The notes under the pieces were generated by a model. It had not been told where the DNA came from and did no database searches. It saw nothing but the letters and a program-made list of their open reading frames with translations. A DNA stretch of 64,000 bases, taken from positions 21,736 to 85,735 of the forward strand of contig CATKSA010000188.1 of the NCBI GenBank assembly GCA_949775045.1, given 5' to 3'. Of the stretch, positions 29,758 through 40,060 are shown piece after piece (the stretch's first letter is position 1; every line of letters starts with the position of its first letter). A program made the translations under genes and the position numbers. Source of the stretch: Metridium senile. Its lineage: Eukaryota > Cnidaria > Anthozoa > Actiniaria > Metridiidae.

Positions 29758-30075
29758 CTAATTCCCCGACCAAGGATTTGAAGATCAGGCCCTTTTATAT
29801 TTGGACGTGATAGAAAATGATATATAAGGCCTGAAGTCAGTGTTGTGGTTGTTATAATATTTTGTTAGTGTTTTGCACACAAGATTGCCAGCGAGAATGG
29901 AAACTTTTAGGACGACTTCCTGAATGGATTTGTGTGTGTAAGTGTGTAAATAAGTAAGTGAGTCAAGTTTTGAAAACAAAAAAAGTCTAAAATACCAAGA
30001 AAAAAACTAATCCAAGTAATGTGTAGCAATTTAGTCAAAGGTTAAATAAATATTTTGTGAGATGATTTACGCGTG
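29758..30075 (+). ncRNA. Predicted terminal exon of the satellite-spanning transcript (core A copy)
   Basis: A pyrimidine-rich acceptor ending in TTTGCTTGCAG precedes unique sequence beginning CTAATTCCCC. AATAAA follows at 30045-30050, then a T/G-rich stretch (ACGCGTGTTTTCTTTT). This looks like a 3' terminal exon with a cleavage and polyadenylation signal. Upstream lies only satellite DNA with its repeated mini-exons, so the transcript's promoter would be left of the window. All three frames close quickly, so no protein is proposed. The 3' end is approximate. An identical arrangement is present at 59545. Confidence 0.45.
30045..30050 (+). terminator. AATAAA polyadenylation signal
   Basis: The canonical hexamer lies about 290 bp downstream of the predicted terminal-exon acceptor and is followed within 30 bp by GTGTTTTCTTTT, a plausible downstream element. 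The copy in core B is at 59831-59836. Confidence 0.5.
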
Positions 30076-30099
30076 TTTTCTTTTTAATAGCTTTTTTAA

Positions 30100-30300
30100 A
30101 CCCTTAAAAAAAACACCCACTCTTTTTCTTTTGTCTTAAATTCCGTCTCCCTTTCTACCAACTCTCTTTTTTTTGTTTCAATTCCTTTTTTCTTTCAACT
30201 AACTTGTCTTCACTTTTGTCTTCAATTTTTTCTCCCTTCTTTCAACTTTCCTTCGTTACTTTTAAGTTTGTTTTTCCTTTCAAAAAAACTGTTCTCGTAA
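30100..30300. repeat. Pyrimidine-rich tract
   Basis: About 200 bp are made almost entirely of T and C on the plus strand (runs such as TTTTTCTTTTGTC and CTTCTTTCAACTTTCC), with short A-runs at the edges. It is a strand-asymmetric low-complexity tract just past the predicted poly(A) site. No gene is visible. The core B copy is at about 59886-60086. Confidence 0.6.
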
Positions 30301-30747
30301 GTAAAAGGTATTTGTAAAAGGTCCTTTTGCAGAGAATCAGTTTTCATGATAGTTCTCTCGCCAACAACTAGTTTATCAAACACTATACATACATGCTTTT
30401 TCAGAATAATGCACTACAATAATAATCAGAAAGGGTTTTTTTCTCATTTGTTTTTGTCCCTTTATATTTGCAAAAGAGATTTTTGATTTTTGATCCACAT
30501 TTTGGGATTGACACCCTGATTATCTTGCAAGTATATAAACTTGCAGATATATTGCGATATACTTTGTTTATAATTGTAAATTGTTAATGTAATACTTAAT
30601 TGTAATCACCGCTGACGTCCGTGCCTGGATTAGTTTCACTATTATGGCAACATTAAACTGAAACTGAAAACAATCTCAATGGAGTTGCACATATTTGTTT
30701 TAACATTCTTAGGCAAATTTTAAGTAACCCCAAATTCAGGGTTCACT

Positions 30748-30797
30748 CCTAACCCTAAACCCTAAACCCTAAACCCTAACCCTAACCCTAACTCTAA
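30748..30797. repeat. Interstitial telomere-like repeats, CCCTAA and CCCTAAA mixed
   Basis: About eight tandem units read CCCTAA or CCCTAAA, followed by a degenerate CTCTAA. On the complementary strand they are TTAGGG and TTTAGGG. The tract is short and internal, so it is an interstitial telomeric sequence and not a chromosome end. In core B (60534-60583) the degenerate unit is a perfect CCCTAA. Confidence 0.85.
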
Positions 30798-31236
30798 CCA
30801 TAAAAGCGTTTGTGCTATCCTGTATAATCCCAAAAACGATTAACCCAAGGGTTGAAGCAAAAGCGTTTTTAACCGAAAAATCCCAAAACGTTTAGCAGAT
30901 ATGCCGATATCTCTTTAAACGTTTTTCGACTAGATGGCTATCAGTTTTGCAAACGAAACCAGCTTTTACGGATAAACGTTTCATATTTATCAACTGATCA
31001 TTTCTTTTTAACCCTAACCATAAAAGCGTTTGTGCTATCCTGTATAATCCCAAAAACGATTAACCCATGCAAGGGTTGAAGCAAAAGCGTTTTTAACCGA
31101 AAAATCCCAAAACGTTTAGCAGATATGCCGATATCTCTTTAAACGTTTTTCGACTAGATGGCTATCAGTTTTGCAAACGAAACCAGCTTTTACGGATAAA
31201 CGTTTCATATTTATCAACTGATCATTTCTTTTTAAC
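30793..31236. repeat. 220-bp tandem duplication rich in AAACGTTT-type motifs
   Basis: Two units start at the shared CCATAAAAGCGTTTGTG (about 30798 and 31018), period 220. The second carries a 4-bp insertion (CCCATGCAAGGG against CCCAAGGG). Each unit contains several CGTTT/AAACG motifs and ends in TTTCTTTTTAACC. The duplication directly abuts the telomere-like tract; an AACCCTAACC remnant also sits at the junction of the two units. No coding potential is seen. Confidence 0.85.
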
Positions 31237-31458
31237 CTTTCAGTCACTAGCTGTCTTCTTTTTTTTTCTTCTTCTTCTCATTTTAAATATACACCCAATT
31301 GCAAGAACGTTGTCCTGTCTTTTGTGATTTAGTAGGATAGGAATTAATTAAAAGACAAAACAAGATCACTCAAGCTGAACTCTTGCTTTTGTTATTCCTT
31401 TGTTACTAAATTACTAATGTTCTTTTTTCATGTGACAATTAGGTGTATATACACGTAG

Positions 31459-31726
31459 CTATTTCAAAAAAAGTTGTCATCGCCAAAAGCGATAGGCGAT
31501 AGGTTATTCCAAGACCCAAGTACACTATAGGTATAATCTAAAGTATCCACAGAAAAGCAGAAAAGCTGTCAGTACGTGTCTTCTAGGCACATTTTCAGTC
31601 CTTCGACAAGACATATAACTCTCCAGCGGAGATCGTTGTTTAGTGGAGTTGGCATGATTGAAAATTTCACGACTTAGGATTATACCCATAGTGCATTTTT
31701 GGCGATGACAACCTTTTTTGAAATAG
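31459..31726. mobile_element. Foldback/MITE-like element with about 30-bp inverted ends
   Basis: CTATTTCAAAAAAAGTTG with the following TCATCGCCAAAA at 31459-31488 recurs inverted at 31697-31726 with one mismatch. The 268-bp unit codes for nothing convincing. The flanks begin AGGTGT on both sides, but a clean target-site duplication is not clear. The same element is at 61245-61512. Confidence 0.6.
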
Positions 31727-32055
31727 GTGTTTATGTTGTAGTTCAGGTTCAATATGATTTTAAACCAGTTCAATTTATTTTGAACAATTTTGAACCAGTA
31801 CAATAGTCTTGAACTGGTACAATCTGACATTCTAAATCTAAGGGATTTTATTTATGGGACTAAATAAAACAGGGGGATCTAACCTACTTACCACACCCTC
31901 CTTTTGATCTCACTTACACCTCTCCCCCCCTAACTCTCTCACTTACCTAACATTCCCACTTGACTTGCTAATTTGCCTTACTATACCTAACACATAACTA
32001 ACTATTGAATTAATGTAATTGGGTTACCTGTGCTTTTTATTTTTTCCTTTTTCTT

Positions 32056-32121
32056 ACCACGGCTGGGAATAGAACCAGGATCTCTTGCTTCTAAGTCCAG
32101 AGACTACACCACTATACCACA
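32056..32121 (-). pseudogene. tRNA-like sequence (tRNA pseudogene or SINE head)
   Basis: Read on the minus strand it contains a good A box (TGGTATAGTGGTGTAG) and B box (GGTTCTATTCC) at tRNA-like spacing. A 7-nt loop CTTAGAA could hold a UAG anticodon. The acceptor and T stems pair badly, so a functional tRNA is unlikely; a decayed tRNA or a tRNA-derived SINE promoter fits better. The second copy is at 61843-61908. Confidence 0.5.
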
Positions 32122-32218
32122 ATGACTCAGTTGAAAATTCTGCATTAGACTTTTGTTTCATTCATAAACTCCCAATAATGGCATAAATTAAACCTATTCC
32201 TAAACCTAACCCTAAACC

Positions 32219-32395
32219 TAGTACTAGTACTACTACTAGTATTAGTACTACTATTCATCCATTCGTTTATTCATTCATTCATTCATTCAATCATCCATTC
32301 ATTCATTTATTCATCAGCCATTCGTTTATTCATTCGTTCATCCATTCATTCATTCATTCATCAAATCATTATTCCAACCATTTATTCATTCCGTC
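32219..32395. repeat. Microsatellite: (ACT)n then degenerate (ATTC)n
   Basis: A short palindromic ACTAGTACTACT tract is followed by about 150 bp of ATTC/ATCC/TTTA tetranucleotide repeats with interruptions. The copy in core B is at about 62006-62182. Confidence 0.85.
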
Positions 32396-32609
32396 AGTAA
32401 GCAGTATTTTTTTTCATAATAATAATGCTCTCAATTCATTCAGTCGATCATTATTGATAACAAATAAAAAACACAGGACCACTGAATTATATACTTAAAT
32501 ATTTTTATTTGAAATAAACATGGGTACATAACAATCAATAGCCTTGACGTATTTACACGTAATTGCAAGAACGAACGTTTTCTATTTCTTTCCCACTTAA
32601 TTACAAACG

Positions 32610-33180
32610 CATCATTAATATTTTTTTTAAATTATTATCCAAAAAAAACCTTGCCTAAATAACTAATATATTTCTAGATGTTTTTAAAACTAACATTAAC
32701 TAATGAATTAACTGTAACAATGAACCAAAACTAAATTTCTCTATAAATTAACAGTAACAGCTGAAAACACGTAACGTAAACGCAACGTATATATATTTTT
32801 AGATTTTGCTTTTTTTTATACAAAAAGAGAACAAATGCGAAAGTTGTATTTGCAGACAAATATATAGAAAAGAGAGAACGGGAAAAAAATGTTTTTGACT
32901 TGTAATACATTTTTGCCTTCGTATACGACTTTCGCATTCGAGACGAAACAGACTGCAAAGGATTTCGTCCAATACCTCTGGCATAATTTTTACCAAACAG
33001 TTCAAAAATTACGGTCTGACAGCATATTGGGCGTCAACCTACATACTTATAACAATTTAATTGTCGGCCAGCTATAGGTTTATAACAAGATGAACTGCCG
33101 AAACTGAACTATTTGCATCATTAATATATTTTTTTAATTATTATCCAAAAAAAAAACCTTGCCTAAATAACCAATATATT
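32610..33180. repeat. About 500-bp repeat, one unit plus partial (expanded in core B)
   Basis: CATCATTAATAT with the following AT-rich block, the poly(A) tract and CCTTGCCTAAATAA occurs at 32610 and again at 33116, a period of about 506 bp. Small ORFs on both strands inside it have no recognisable domain and are not called. Core B contains one extra unit of 491 bp, which shows that this segment expands by tandem duplication. It lies just downstream of the recombinase stop codon. Confidence 0.8.
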
Positions 33181-33291
33181 GGGCGTCAACATATTTACGA
33201 AGGCGCATCGACTTGAAAACACGTGCTCTCTCCGACATTAAAAAATTGTAAATGACAAGTAGCAGGGCCGGGGGAAAAAACCTCAAAGAAA

Positions 33292-36066
33292 TCAAGTGCG
33301 AGCCTGCCTGTGTAAATCTAGCCTATCTGAACGCAACTCGTAAAGCCGATCGCTTGCGTTGTATACGAGATCTATTGGAAAGAGAACACTGGCGCTAGAC
33401 TCCACATAACTTTTCCCTGTGACCATTCTAAAGCAATTTTGAGAGACCTCGTCGAAGTGTGCTAGGACGACATCCTTTTTGTTACCGCTGTAACGTAAAA
33501 CTTTGGCCAAAAGAATTTGCGGAGATTGACCGGTTGAATTACTCGCAACTAAGGCCACAAAATCGCCTGGTGTCGCCATAGCGTCTGCGTAACCATCATC
33601 GTCATGACTAGTTGCCGCAATTGCAAATTCATCGTCGCGCGAGTGGTCTGCGAAAATTGTCTCATTTGCTTTTCGTGCGAGGACTCCTAGAGCAGGAGTT
33701 TTTTTTTCGTCTCTGCTACGGTCGTCGTAAAACCTGCGTTGCGACCTGACACTGTGTCGCATAACGGTTGCTAGACTTTCTAGCAATTGACCACTGTCGT
33801 GTGCCTCTGGAAGGCTTAAGAAATACGAAACTACGCTATGACGAATATCGTTCACGCCTAATCTTAAGTCGCAGTGGCGTTCGAAGAGGTTCCCTATGTA
33901 CTTGTTGAATGATGCGACGCAAAATGGCTGGCCCCTTGCATTCACGAGAAAAAAATCGTGGCTGGCTCCCTGAAGCAGTTTGGACCGATAGGACTTAATG
34001 TAAAGGCAAATATGGTACTCGAGCTGACTCCCTCTTAAAACAGTCCTGTCCGGGCCGTAAAATCGCTTAGTCTTATAATCGTTGCACAACAAAATGAGGG
34101 TGTCGCCATCATGAACTAAAAAATTACCATCTAGCGAACTGACGGAGGCCTCCGTCTCGGCTATTCTGAGCGAGATGAACTCCTTACACCGGCCGGTCGC
34201 GTGTGTGTACAATAAAAGAATGCACAAATTCATGAGAGCTTTCGCCTTGGTCACACCTGTCGGCGAGTCTTCGAACTCGTGCAACAAATTCCTAGCTATC
34301 TCAAGTATTTCTTCGTACAAAATAGACTTTTTTTTCCCTACCGCTGGTCTTTCCCTCCTAGCGTCAAATTCTAACTGGCTTTGGAGCGCGCGCAATCTAG
34401 AAATGGAAGGAAGACCCTCTTGCTCGGTTGCAGTCTGGTCACGGTGCAAATAGCGAACAACACTTATAAGGGCCGAGACGTACCTGGATACGGTGATGCT
34501 CTGAAGATTTCGGTCGCTCGACCTTAAATAATTACAAAACCCCTCTACCAAGTCTCCGTGCTCGACATGCTCAAACGAGATGGTCACGCCTGGACGAACG
34601 TCCTTCACGTATTTAAAATAGCCTAGGAGTCTCTCGATAGTTTTAAGAACAGTCGCGTCTTGCAAAACATGACAGTTTCGTTGCGTGTTTAGCGGCCGAG
34701 TGTAAAAAGACTTGAACTTTTCGATCTCGTTGGTAACATTTGCATCTAGCTGGTCGAGCGAAATTTTTCTACTAGCGCGACGATTGCTGGAGGAAGAAAC
34801 TGATGTGACTTCGTCCTCCGAAGAGCTACTACTGTCATTTACAATTTCAACTGGAATTTGTGGTATGAAATTTTCCCGCGGAGGCAGTTGTGAATCATTT
34901 TCGGAGGCCAGAGGAACACGTGTTTTTATTTCGACTTCGCTAGAGCATATATAAGAACTACTGCTGCTATTATCATTGTTATCATTAATACCGCCATGGA
35001 TAATGGTGTTATTTCTACTAGTGAATGAGTGCGCGTGCTGCAATTTCGATTTATGAGTACAGTGTGCGGCTGTCGATTCCCCTAAGAGCAACAATTTTGA
35101 CGGCCCACTATCTAGTTTATCTGCATCATTGCTATGCGACATGCTCGATGGAACTACTGATTGATTTTGGTTTGTCGCCGACAAACTATGCGAAATATTA
35201 AACTTGCGCTTTTTGGGGGGAGAGCTAAGGGTCTCTCTACCCTCACAATGGGTAATTAGTCTAAATACGTCGAATTGTGAAATCAGTTTGAAGGCGCCTA
35301 TTGCAATATCGGGAATCCTGTCTTTGAAATGAATGTGTTCTTGGACTGAGCATCTTGGTTTTAATATTTTTAGATTCCTCACCCATGTCTTTAAAGTTCC
35401 AGTTGGCACACTGGGAAAAAGCTTCATTCTTACTTCGGAGTAACAATAATAGATCACTTCCCCACGCGATACGTTGGACAATTCCTTTAACATGTCGTTG
35501 CGTTGTTGGCTGAAACAAAATGAGTCGGCATTATTGTCTAGAAACTTTTTATGACAAAAAAACAAACAAATTCTTATACACTGTTTATGACAAGTGATAA
35601 AAATGGGACCCTGTTTATGACAGTTTAGGACAGTGTTAATGCCGCGAAAACGTGCTGAATTTCCCGAAAGACGAAAGACCGCGCTGCTCATCATATTACC
35701 TAATTACATGATTATGACAAAAAAAAAAAAAAACTAAGGAAATGGGGAAATGGGGTAAAAAGGATACCCTGTTCATGACAGAAAACTCAAAAAACCATAC
35801 CCTGTTTATGACAGAAAGCTCGAAAAACCATACCCTGTTTATGACAGGGGGACTAAAACGTTTGGGATTAAAACGTTTCTCTTTAAAAATAAAGATAGTT
35901 AAACATGTTATTAGTTGCGATCGTAAATTACTTACGTCAAATTTGTAGGAGTGTGTGGTCGTGCCCGAACTGGGGTGTATTTCAATGAATGATCGGCATT
36001 TGAGGTCTCCATGTCCAAACGGTGTTCTTTCAAAACTGATTGTGAGAGCGCTGTCTGTTCCCCCAT
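33292..36066 (-). CDS. Crypton-like tyrosine recombinase, two coding exons
   Basis: Predicted site-specific DNA strand-exchange enzyme acting in the nucleus. Spliced model: exon 1 36066..35936, intron 35510-35935 (GTAAGT...TTTCAG), exon 2 35509..33292, giving 782 aa; phase 2 is kept across the junction. Order: short N-terminal region; Ser/Asn-rich linker; core-binding-like helices about residues 300-430 (ITVSRYVSALISVVRYLHRD); catalytic domain with Arg484 (ATGR), Lys523/525 (YKTKR), Arg600 (NDIRHS), His629 (MRHS) and Tyr638 (RRFYDD). Box II reads NxxR where HxxR is usual. After Tyr638 come about 140 extra residues; 688-760 (GDFVALVA...LLAKVLRYS...) resemble an SH3/Tudor-like barrel. The unspliced ORF (ATG at 35694) reads intron as protein, so I prefer the spliced start MGEQTALSQ. 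An acceptor just upstream of that start points to a further 5' exon. Crypton assignment rests on motifs only. Confidence 0.8.
35581..35850 (-). promoter_or_regulatory. Intronic cluster of CCCTGTTTATGACAG motifs
   Basis: Copies lie at 35581 (partial), 35609, 35767 (TTCATG variant), 35800 and 35833. The last three are exactly 33 bp apart. The 35833 copy is a perfect inverted repeat, CCCTGT-TTATG-ACAGGG. All lie in the intron between the two coding exons of the recombinase. They may bind a regulator or the recombinase itself; TGACAG also resembles TALE-homeodomain sites. The function is not established. Confidence 0.5.
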
Positions 36067-36266
36067 CAAGTCGCTACTAAAAAAAAAAACACAATCAGTC
36101 ATTATTACTAGTTAGATGACAGTTTAGGACCCCGTGTTAATGCCGCGAAAACGTGCTGAATTTCCCGAAAGACGAAAGACCGCGCTGCTCATCATATTAC
36201 CTAATTAATATACATGATTATGACAAAAACAAAGTAAGGAAATTGGGAAATGGGGTAAAAAGGATA

Positions 36267-36350
36267 CCCTGTTCATGACAGAAAACTAAAAAAAACATAC
36301 CCTGTTTATGACAGAAAGCTCGAAAAACCATACCCTGTTTATGACAGGGG
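36267..36350 (-). promoter_or_regulatory. Second cluster of CCCTGTTTATGACAG motifs, 33-bp spacing
   Basis: Three copies at 36267, 36300 and 36333 repeat the spacing and order of the downstream cluster. They come from the 501-bp tandem duplication and lie between the two duplicated first exons. Confidence 0.5.
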
Positions 36351-36435
36351 GACTAAAACGTTTGGGATTAAAACGTTTCTCTTTAAAAATAAAGATAGTT
36401 AAACATGTTATTAGTTGCGATCGTAAATTACTTAC

Positions 36436-36591
36436 GTCAAATTTGTAGGAGTGTGTGGTCGTTCTCGGAGTGGAGTGTATTTCAATGAATGATCGGCATT
36501 TGAGGTCTCCATGTCCAAACGGTGTTTTTTCAAAACTGGAATGTGTGTCATCGATTGTAAGGGCGCTGTGTGTTCCCCCATCAAGTCGCTA
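36436..36591 (-). other. Duplicated first coding exon of the recombinase
   Basis: This is a paralogue of the exon at 35936-36076. It has a T-run acceptor TTTTTAG (AG at 36592-36593), an in-frame ATG at 36581 (MGEHTAPLQS...) and the same donor TTTGAC|GTAAGT. It encodes 48 complete codons ending THTPTNL-like sequence (RPHTPTNL), against 43 in the proximal exon, with a small insertion and substitutions (LRER against VRAR). Both exons end in phase 2, and the proximal exon spans 141 nt (47 codons) from its acceptor. The two can therefore be alternative first exons or be included together without shifting the frame. Which form is used cannot be told from sequence. Confidence 0.65.
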
Positions 36592-36635
36592 CTAAAAAAA
36601 AAACACACACACACAATCAGTCATTATTACTAGTT

Positions 36636-38285
36636 AGATCAGTCTACGTTCAATATCTATCTACGAAAGAAATTAAGACAATACTTTTTTCGTACTGAAG
36701 CTGTGAGCGCCAAAAACTGATTTCTTGAAGAACGGCTGTTGTACAAGGCTAAAATCTATTTATTCAGAAAGTTTAACTTGTTTGTAAGTGGAAAAGACTG
36801 ATGAAAGTGGAGCCAAAGTGTTATTAACCCAAACCAAAAATTTGAATTGAAAATGAGGTTTAGGCCTTTATCTGTTTATTTCCCATACCTTTTCTTTAAA
36901 AAATGCCCCAAAAAGCTGCATTCTAACACAAATTCAACAAAACATCTTTGTACAATTGAAAATACCGCTTAAACAGGCATGTTATCTTAGTACATTAGTT
37001 TCTAACTGTTTAAAGAGGTTTTTGAGCGTTAACCCAAAACGAAAATTGAGATTAAAACTCGTGCAAAAGTCTAGTTTATGGCGCTTTTTGCCAATATTGC
37101 TTGTCATTGAAAAAAATATCCTCTTAATCTGCTAATTTTAATACTTACTTACCTACTTATAGTATTTCAAATGTGTCGATTTGAATAGGAGAGAATGCCT
37201 AGCTCGGTGCGTTCTTTATTTGGAGAGCAATCAAAGATCTGCAACATGGAGGAATTAGGAAATCAGCATACATCAAACCATGGCCAAAACATTATACAAT
37301 ATATCAATACCTTATAATCGTAGGAGCTAATATGCTGTCCAGTATATACCGCGTATATAACTATTTAGTTCCTTCGCTATAGTAGAACGACTCGATTATA
37401 GTAACAAATCGCAAACGGTCATGATCATCACCGTGGCAAACTGCACTGATGTCTAGCTACAATACTGACAATCGCTAGTGTTGGAATGAACGTACGTGCT
37501 TCGACATATCACTAAATAAACATACCTTCCTGGACTTTGGCCAGACAGAACGGCACCAATAGTGATTAACAATAGAGTTTCCAGATAGATATCCTATCAG
37601 TGTTGTCGATCTAAACATTACAGGAGGTAAGTTGAAAGGATCCCGACATTTGTGGTGATTTTAACAAATCGTTTGATAATTTAAACGATTAACAGATCAT
37701 CAAGTTACAAATCTAGTCCCCGTCCGGAAAAGAAATGACTGAAAGTTACTCCCGTTATTACGGACTCTCGCACACTTTGTTTGGTCCCAATCGCACGTTT
37801 TCATTGTTTAACTCTCGTTATATAATGGACGAGGGAAGGAAAAGCTGGAAAACAAACCCCACTTTTTTTTATTCAAACTACGTCTATGTTTTCTTCATAA
37901 ACATGAGCAGTTTTTGTGAACAATAATCAGCAACTTGAACTGCAACATGTTTCTACAATGATCAAATAAAAATTTATAACAAAAAAATACAAAAAAATGA
38001 TTGTCCACCCTACACACACACACCATACCATAGTCAATGAGCTAGGCTGTATATACGTCTTAAAAAAATAACAATTGCCTAAAAAGGTCCCACTCTGAGA
38101 ACGAGGCTGAAATATTGACTTCCCGCACTTTTTTCCCACCGCGAACACAGGAAACCCAACGATCACAGGACAACCCCTCACAAGAAAAAAAAAATTATGC
38201 TTTAATTGAAGGATGACGGGCTGATTGAATGGATGAATGAGCTTGTTAGAATGATAATCATAAATAAATTAGTGAATGAATCATT
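36636..38285. other. Non-coding spacer, no gene recognised
   Basis: AT-rich unique sequence with only short ORFs lacking recognisable domains. A plus-strand GAG|GTAAGT donor-like string lies at about 37624-37634, but no matching exon was identified. No repeat, RNA gene or transposon terminus was recognised. Confidence 0.5.
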
Positions 38286-38301
38286 AATTGGCACAATAGA
38301 C

Positions 38302-38612
38302 GGGGCTCACTAGAGTGATTTCCTGTACAGAGCAAAAAAGTTATGGAACCAATTAGACGATTCTTGTAAACAGACAACAAATCTGAACTCTTTTAAAAAA
38401 AGAACTAAAAAACAAAGACAGTTTTTCCATAAATAGTACTATATAAATAGTACTATATGATACATCCACCATTTTATATCTCGAAAAATATATTTTAACG
38501 CTCGAACTATCATGCTTTGTATTTTTTATATGCAAAATATCTATTCTTTGTGTAAATTATTCTTGAAAAACCTTTTATAGGAAGTTTAATAAAATGTATG
38601 TATGTATGTATT
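38302..38612 (+). mobile_element. 3' remnant of a non-LTR retrotransposon (LINE)
   Basis: A short plus-strand frame ending at a TAG near 38436 reads FLYRAKKLWNQLDD and then NLNSFKKRTKKQ. This resembles the conserved C-terminal tail (LWN.L....SLNSFK+) of LINE reverse-transcriptase ORFs in the CR1/L2/Jockey groups. An AT-rich 3' UTR follows and ends at AATAAAATG and a (TATG)n tail, typical of such elements. The frame is closed just upstream, so this is a severely 5'-truncated dead copy. Confidence 0.55.
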
Positions 38613-38761
38613 TTCATTTGACCGTGCAAGAAAAACCACTATTTAGTTTGTACTTGTTGGTAAAGAACAAAAGAAAACAATAGATTCAGAGTGTAGTAAC
38701 AACTATTAGTTTGCCAATTCTTTCATGGTCATATGAAAATCAATCTGTATCCGTAAAATAG

Positions 38762-39110
38762 TTTGCCAATACAGGATCTCGTCACGTGACATACACCCCC
38801 CCCCCCCTAAAAAAAAAATTAGTTCTACTAAAAAAATTATTGCCATATTCAGAAAGAGCACATTAAAGTTAGTACTGTCGCTGAGTTTTAGCATTTCTTG
38901 ATGTAATTGGAAATGTTTAATTTATCTTTTTTTTCAAAACTCGAAACTTAATTTAACAAAGAACGTATGACTGGGACGCATGTAAAGTTTCGAGTTTTGA
39001 ACAAAATCTAAATATTACATTAATTACATCTTTCTGAATATGCCAATAATTTTTTAGCAGAGCTAATTTTTTTGGAATTTGTGTCACGTGACCAGATCCT
39101 GCAAAAGGCC
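38762..39110. mobile_element. Foldback/MITE-like element with about 85-bp inverted arms
   Basis: The left arm starts CAGGATCTCGTCACGTGACA and continues to ATTATTGCCATATTCAGAAAGA. The right arm is its inverse, from TCTTTCTGAATATGCC to GTCACGTGACCAGATCCTG. The arms differ mainly by a poly-C expansion in the left one. An inner inverted pair (AAACTCGAAACTT / AGTTTCGAGTTTTG) lies in the loop. There is no coding sequence. The superfamily is not assigned because no clean target-site duplication was found. Confidence 0.65.
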
Positions 39111-39850
39111 TATTGTGATATAAATCAATTGCTCTCTTTCTCCGGGATCCCTGTCCGATTGATAAATTTTGGCTTCTTGCGCTACAGCATCGTTTCCATA
39201 ACTTTCTAGATTATTTATATATGTAGATAGTTAGACCACTCAGTGGGGTAGCAGAAAGCTTATTCATATGCGCGGTTACGGCATATATCATCAAAGAATA
39301 CCATCGTTTACGAGTTTCGATTACGAATTTTATTGAATAAACCATGATTATCATTAATATAATATTTCTTCTCTCTCGACGTTGAAGTGGGATCAGGATC
39401 ACATCATCATGGTACTCCGACACCAGGTTTTGCTTCAGGATGAGTTTTTAGATATTTCCTAGATTGGCTGCTGAGACCCAACTGGACAAAGCATCAATCG
39501 GATAATTAATCGCCGTGCGCCCCTTCTCCTATTAGTAAAAGCAGTTCCGCCGGGCTTAAATCTAAGCCACACGAGCAGGCTAGGAGTTGGACGGCTTAGT
39601 TGTCAGAGGCTATGTTAATAGCACGCCTTGAGGAAAATTTATAAGACAATGGTTGCTTGTCTCCAAAGCCTCTCCTCGGCTATGACAACCTTGGAACCAA
39701 TATGAGGATCATTATGGGGTCAACGTTACTAAAATTTAGTCGTAAGCGTTGAACTCAAGCTGACCGAAATCGTAATCATATCAAAATATTACCTGCATGC
39801 TGTCCGTGATTGTCATCACCCCATTGAGGCCCTCATATTCTCCCGGAGAC
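39111..39850. other. Non-coding spacer, no gene recognised
   Basis: Unique sequence. The patch at about 39500-39620 is more GC-rich than its surroundings. Nothing recognisable was found on either strand. Confidence 0.45.
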
Positions 39851-39852
39851 AA

Positions 39853-40060
<208 letters not shown>

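Larger units (their letters stand above)
35634..36635. repeat. 501-bp tandem duplication over the 5' end of the recombinase gene
   Basis: The block starting TGTTAATGCCGCGAAAACG at 35634 recurs at 36135. Each unit contains the CTGTTTATGACAG motif cluster, the splice donor, a first coding exon and its acceptor. Units differ by small indels and substitutions, so the duplication is older than the core A/core B split. A short (AC)n run lies at 36601-36616. Confidence 0.88.

Noticed and set aside
29546..29761. 71-codon plus-strand ORF at the right array border (repeated at 59333-59548)
   Set aside because: It arises only because the border sequence removes a stop present in every monomer. It overlaps the predicted intron and acceptor and has no recognisable domain.
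32731..33077. Small overlapping ORFs on both strands (duplicated in core B)
   Set aside because: They lie inside a tandemly repeated AT-rich segment, overlap each other on opposite strands and vary at their ends between units.
34175..34954. Plus-strand ORFs over the recombinase gene
   Set aside because: Antisense shadows of the minus-strand coding exon.
33292..35694. Single-exon 800-aa start for the recombinase
   Set aside because: The first 62 or so codons are intron sequence containing the CTGTTTATGACA motifs and ending in a canonical acceptor. Splicing to the 35936-36066 exon fits in phase and is supported by a second exon copy.
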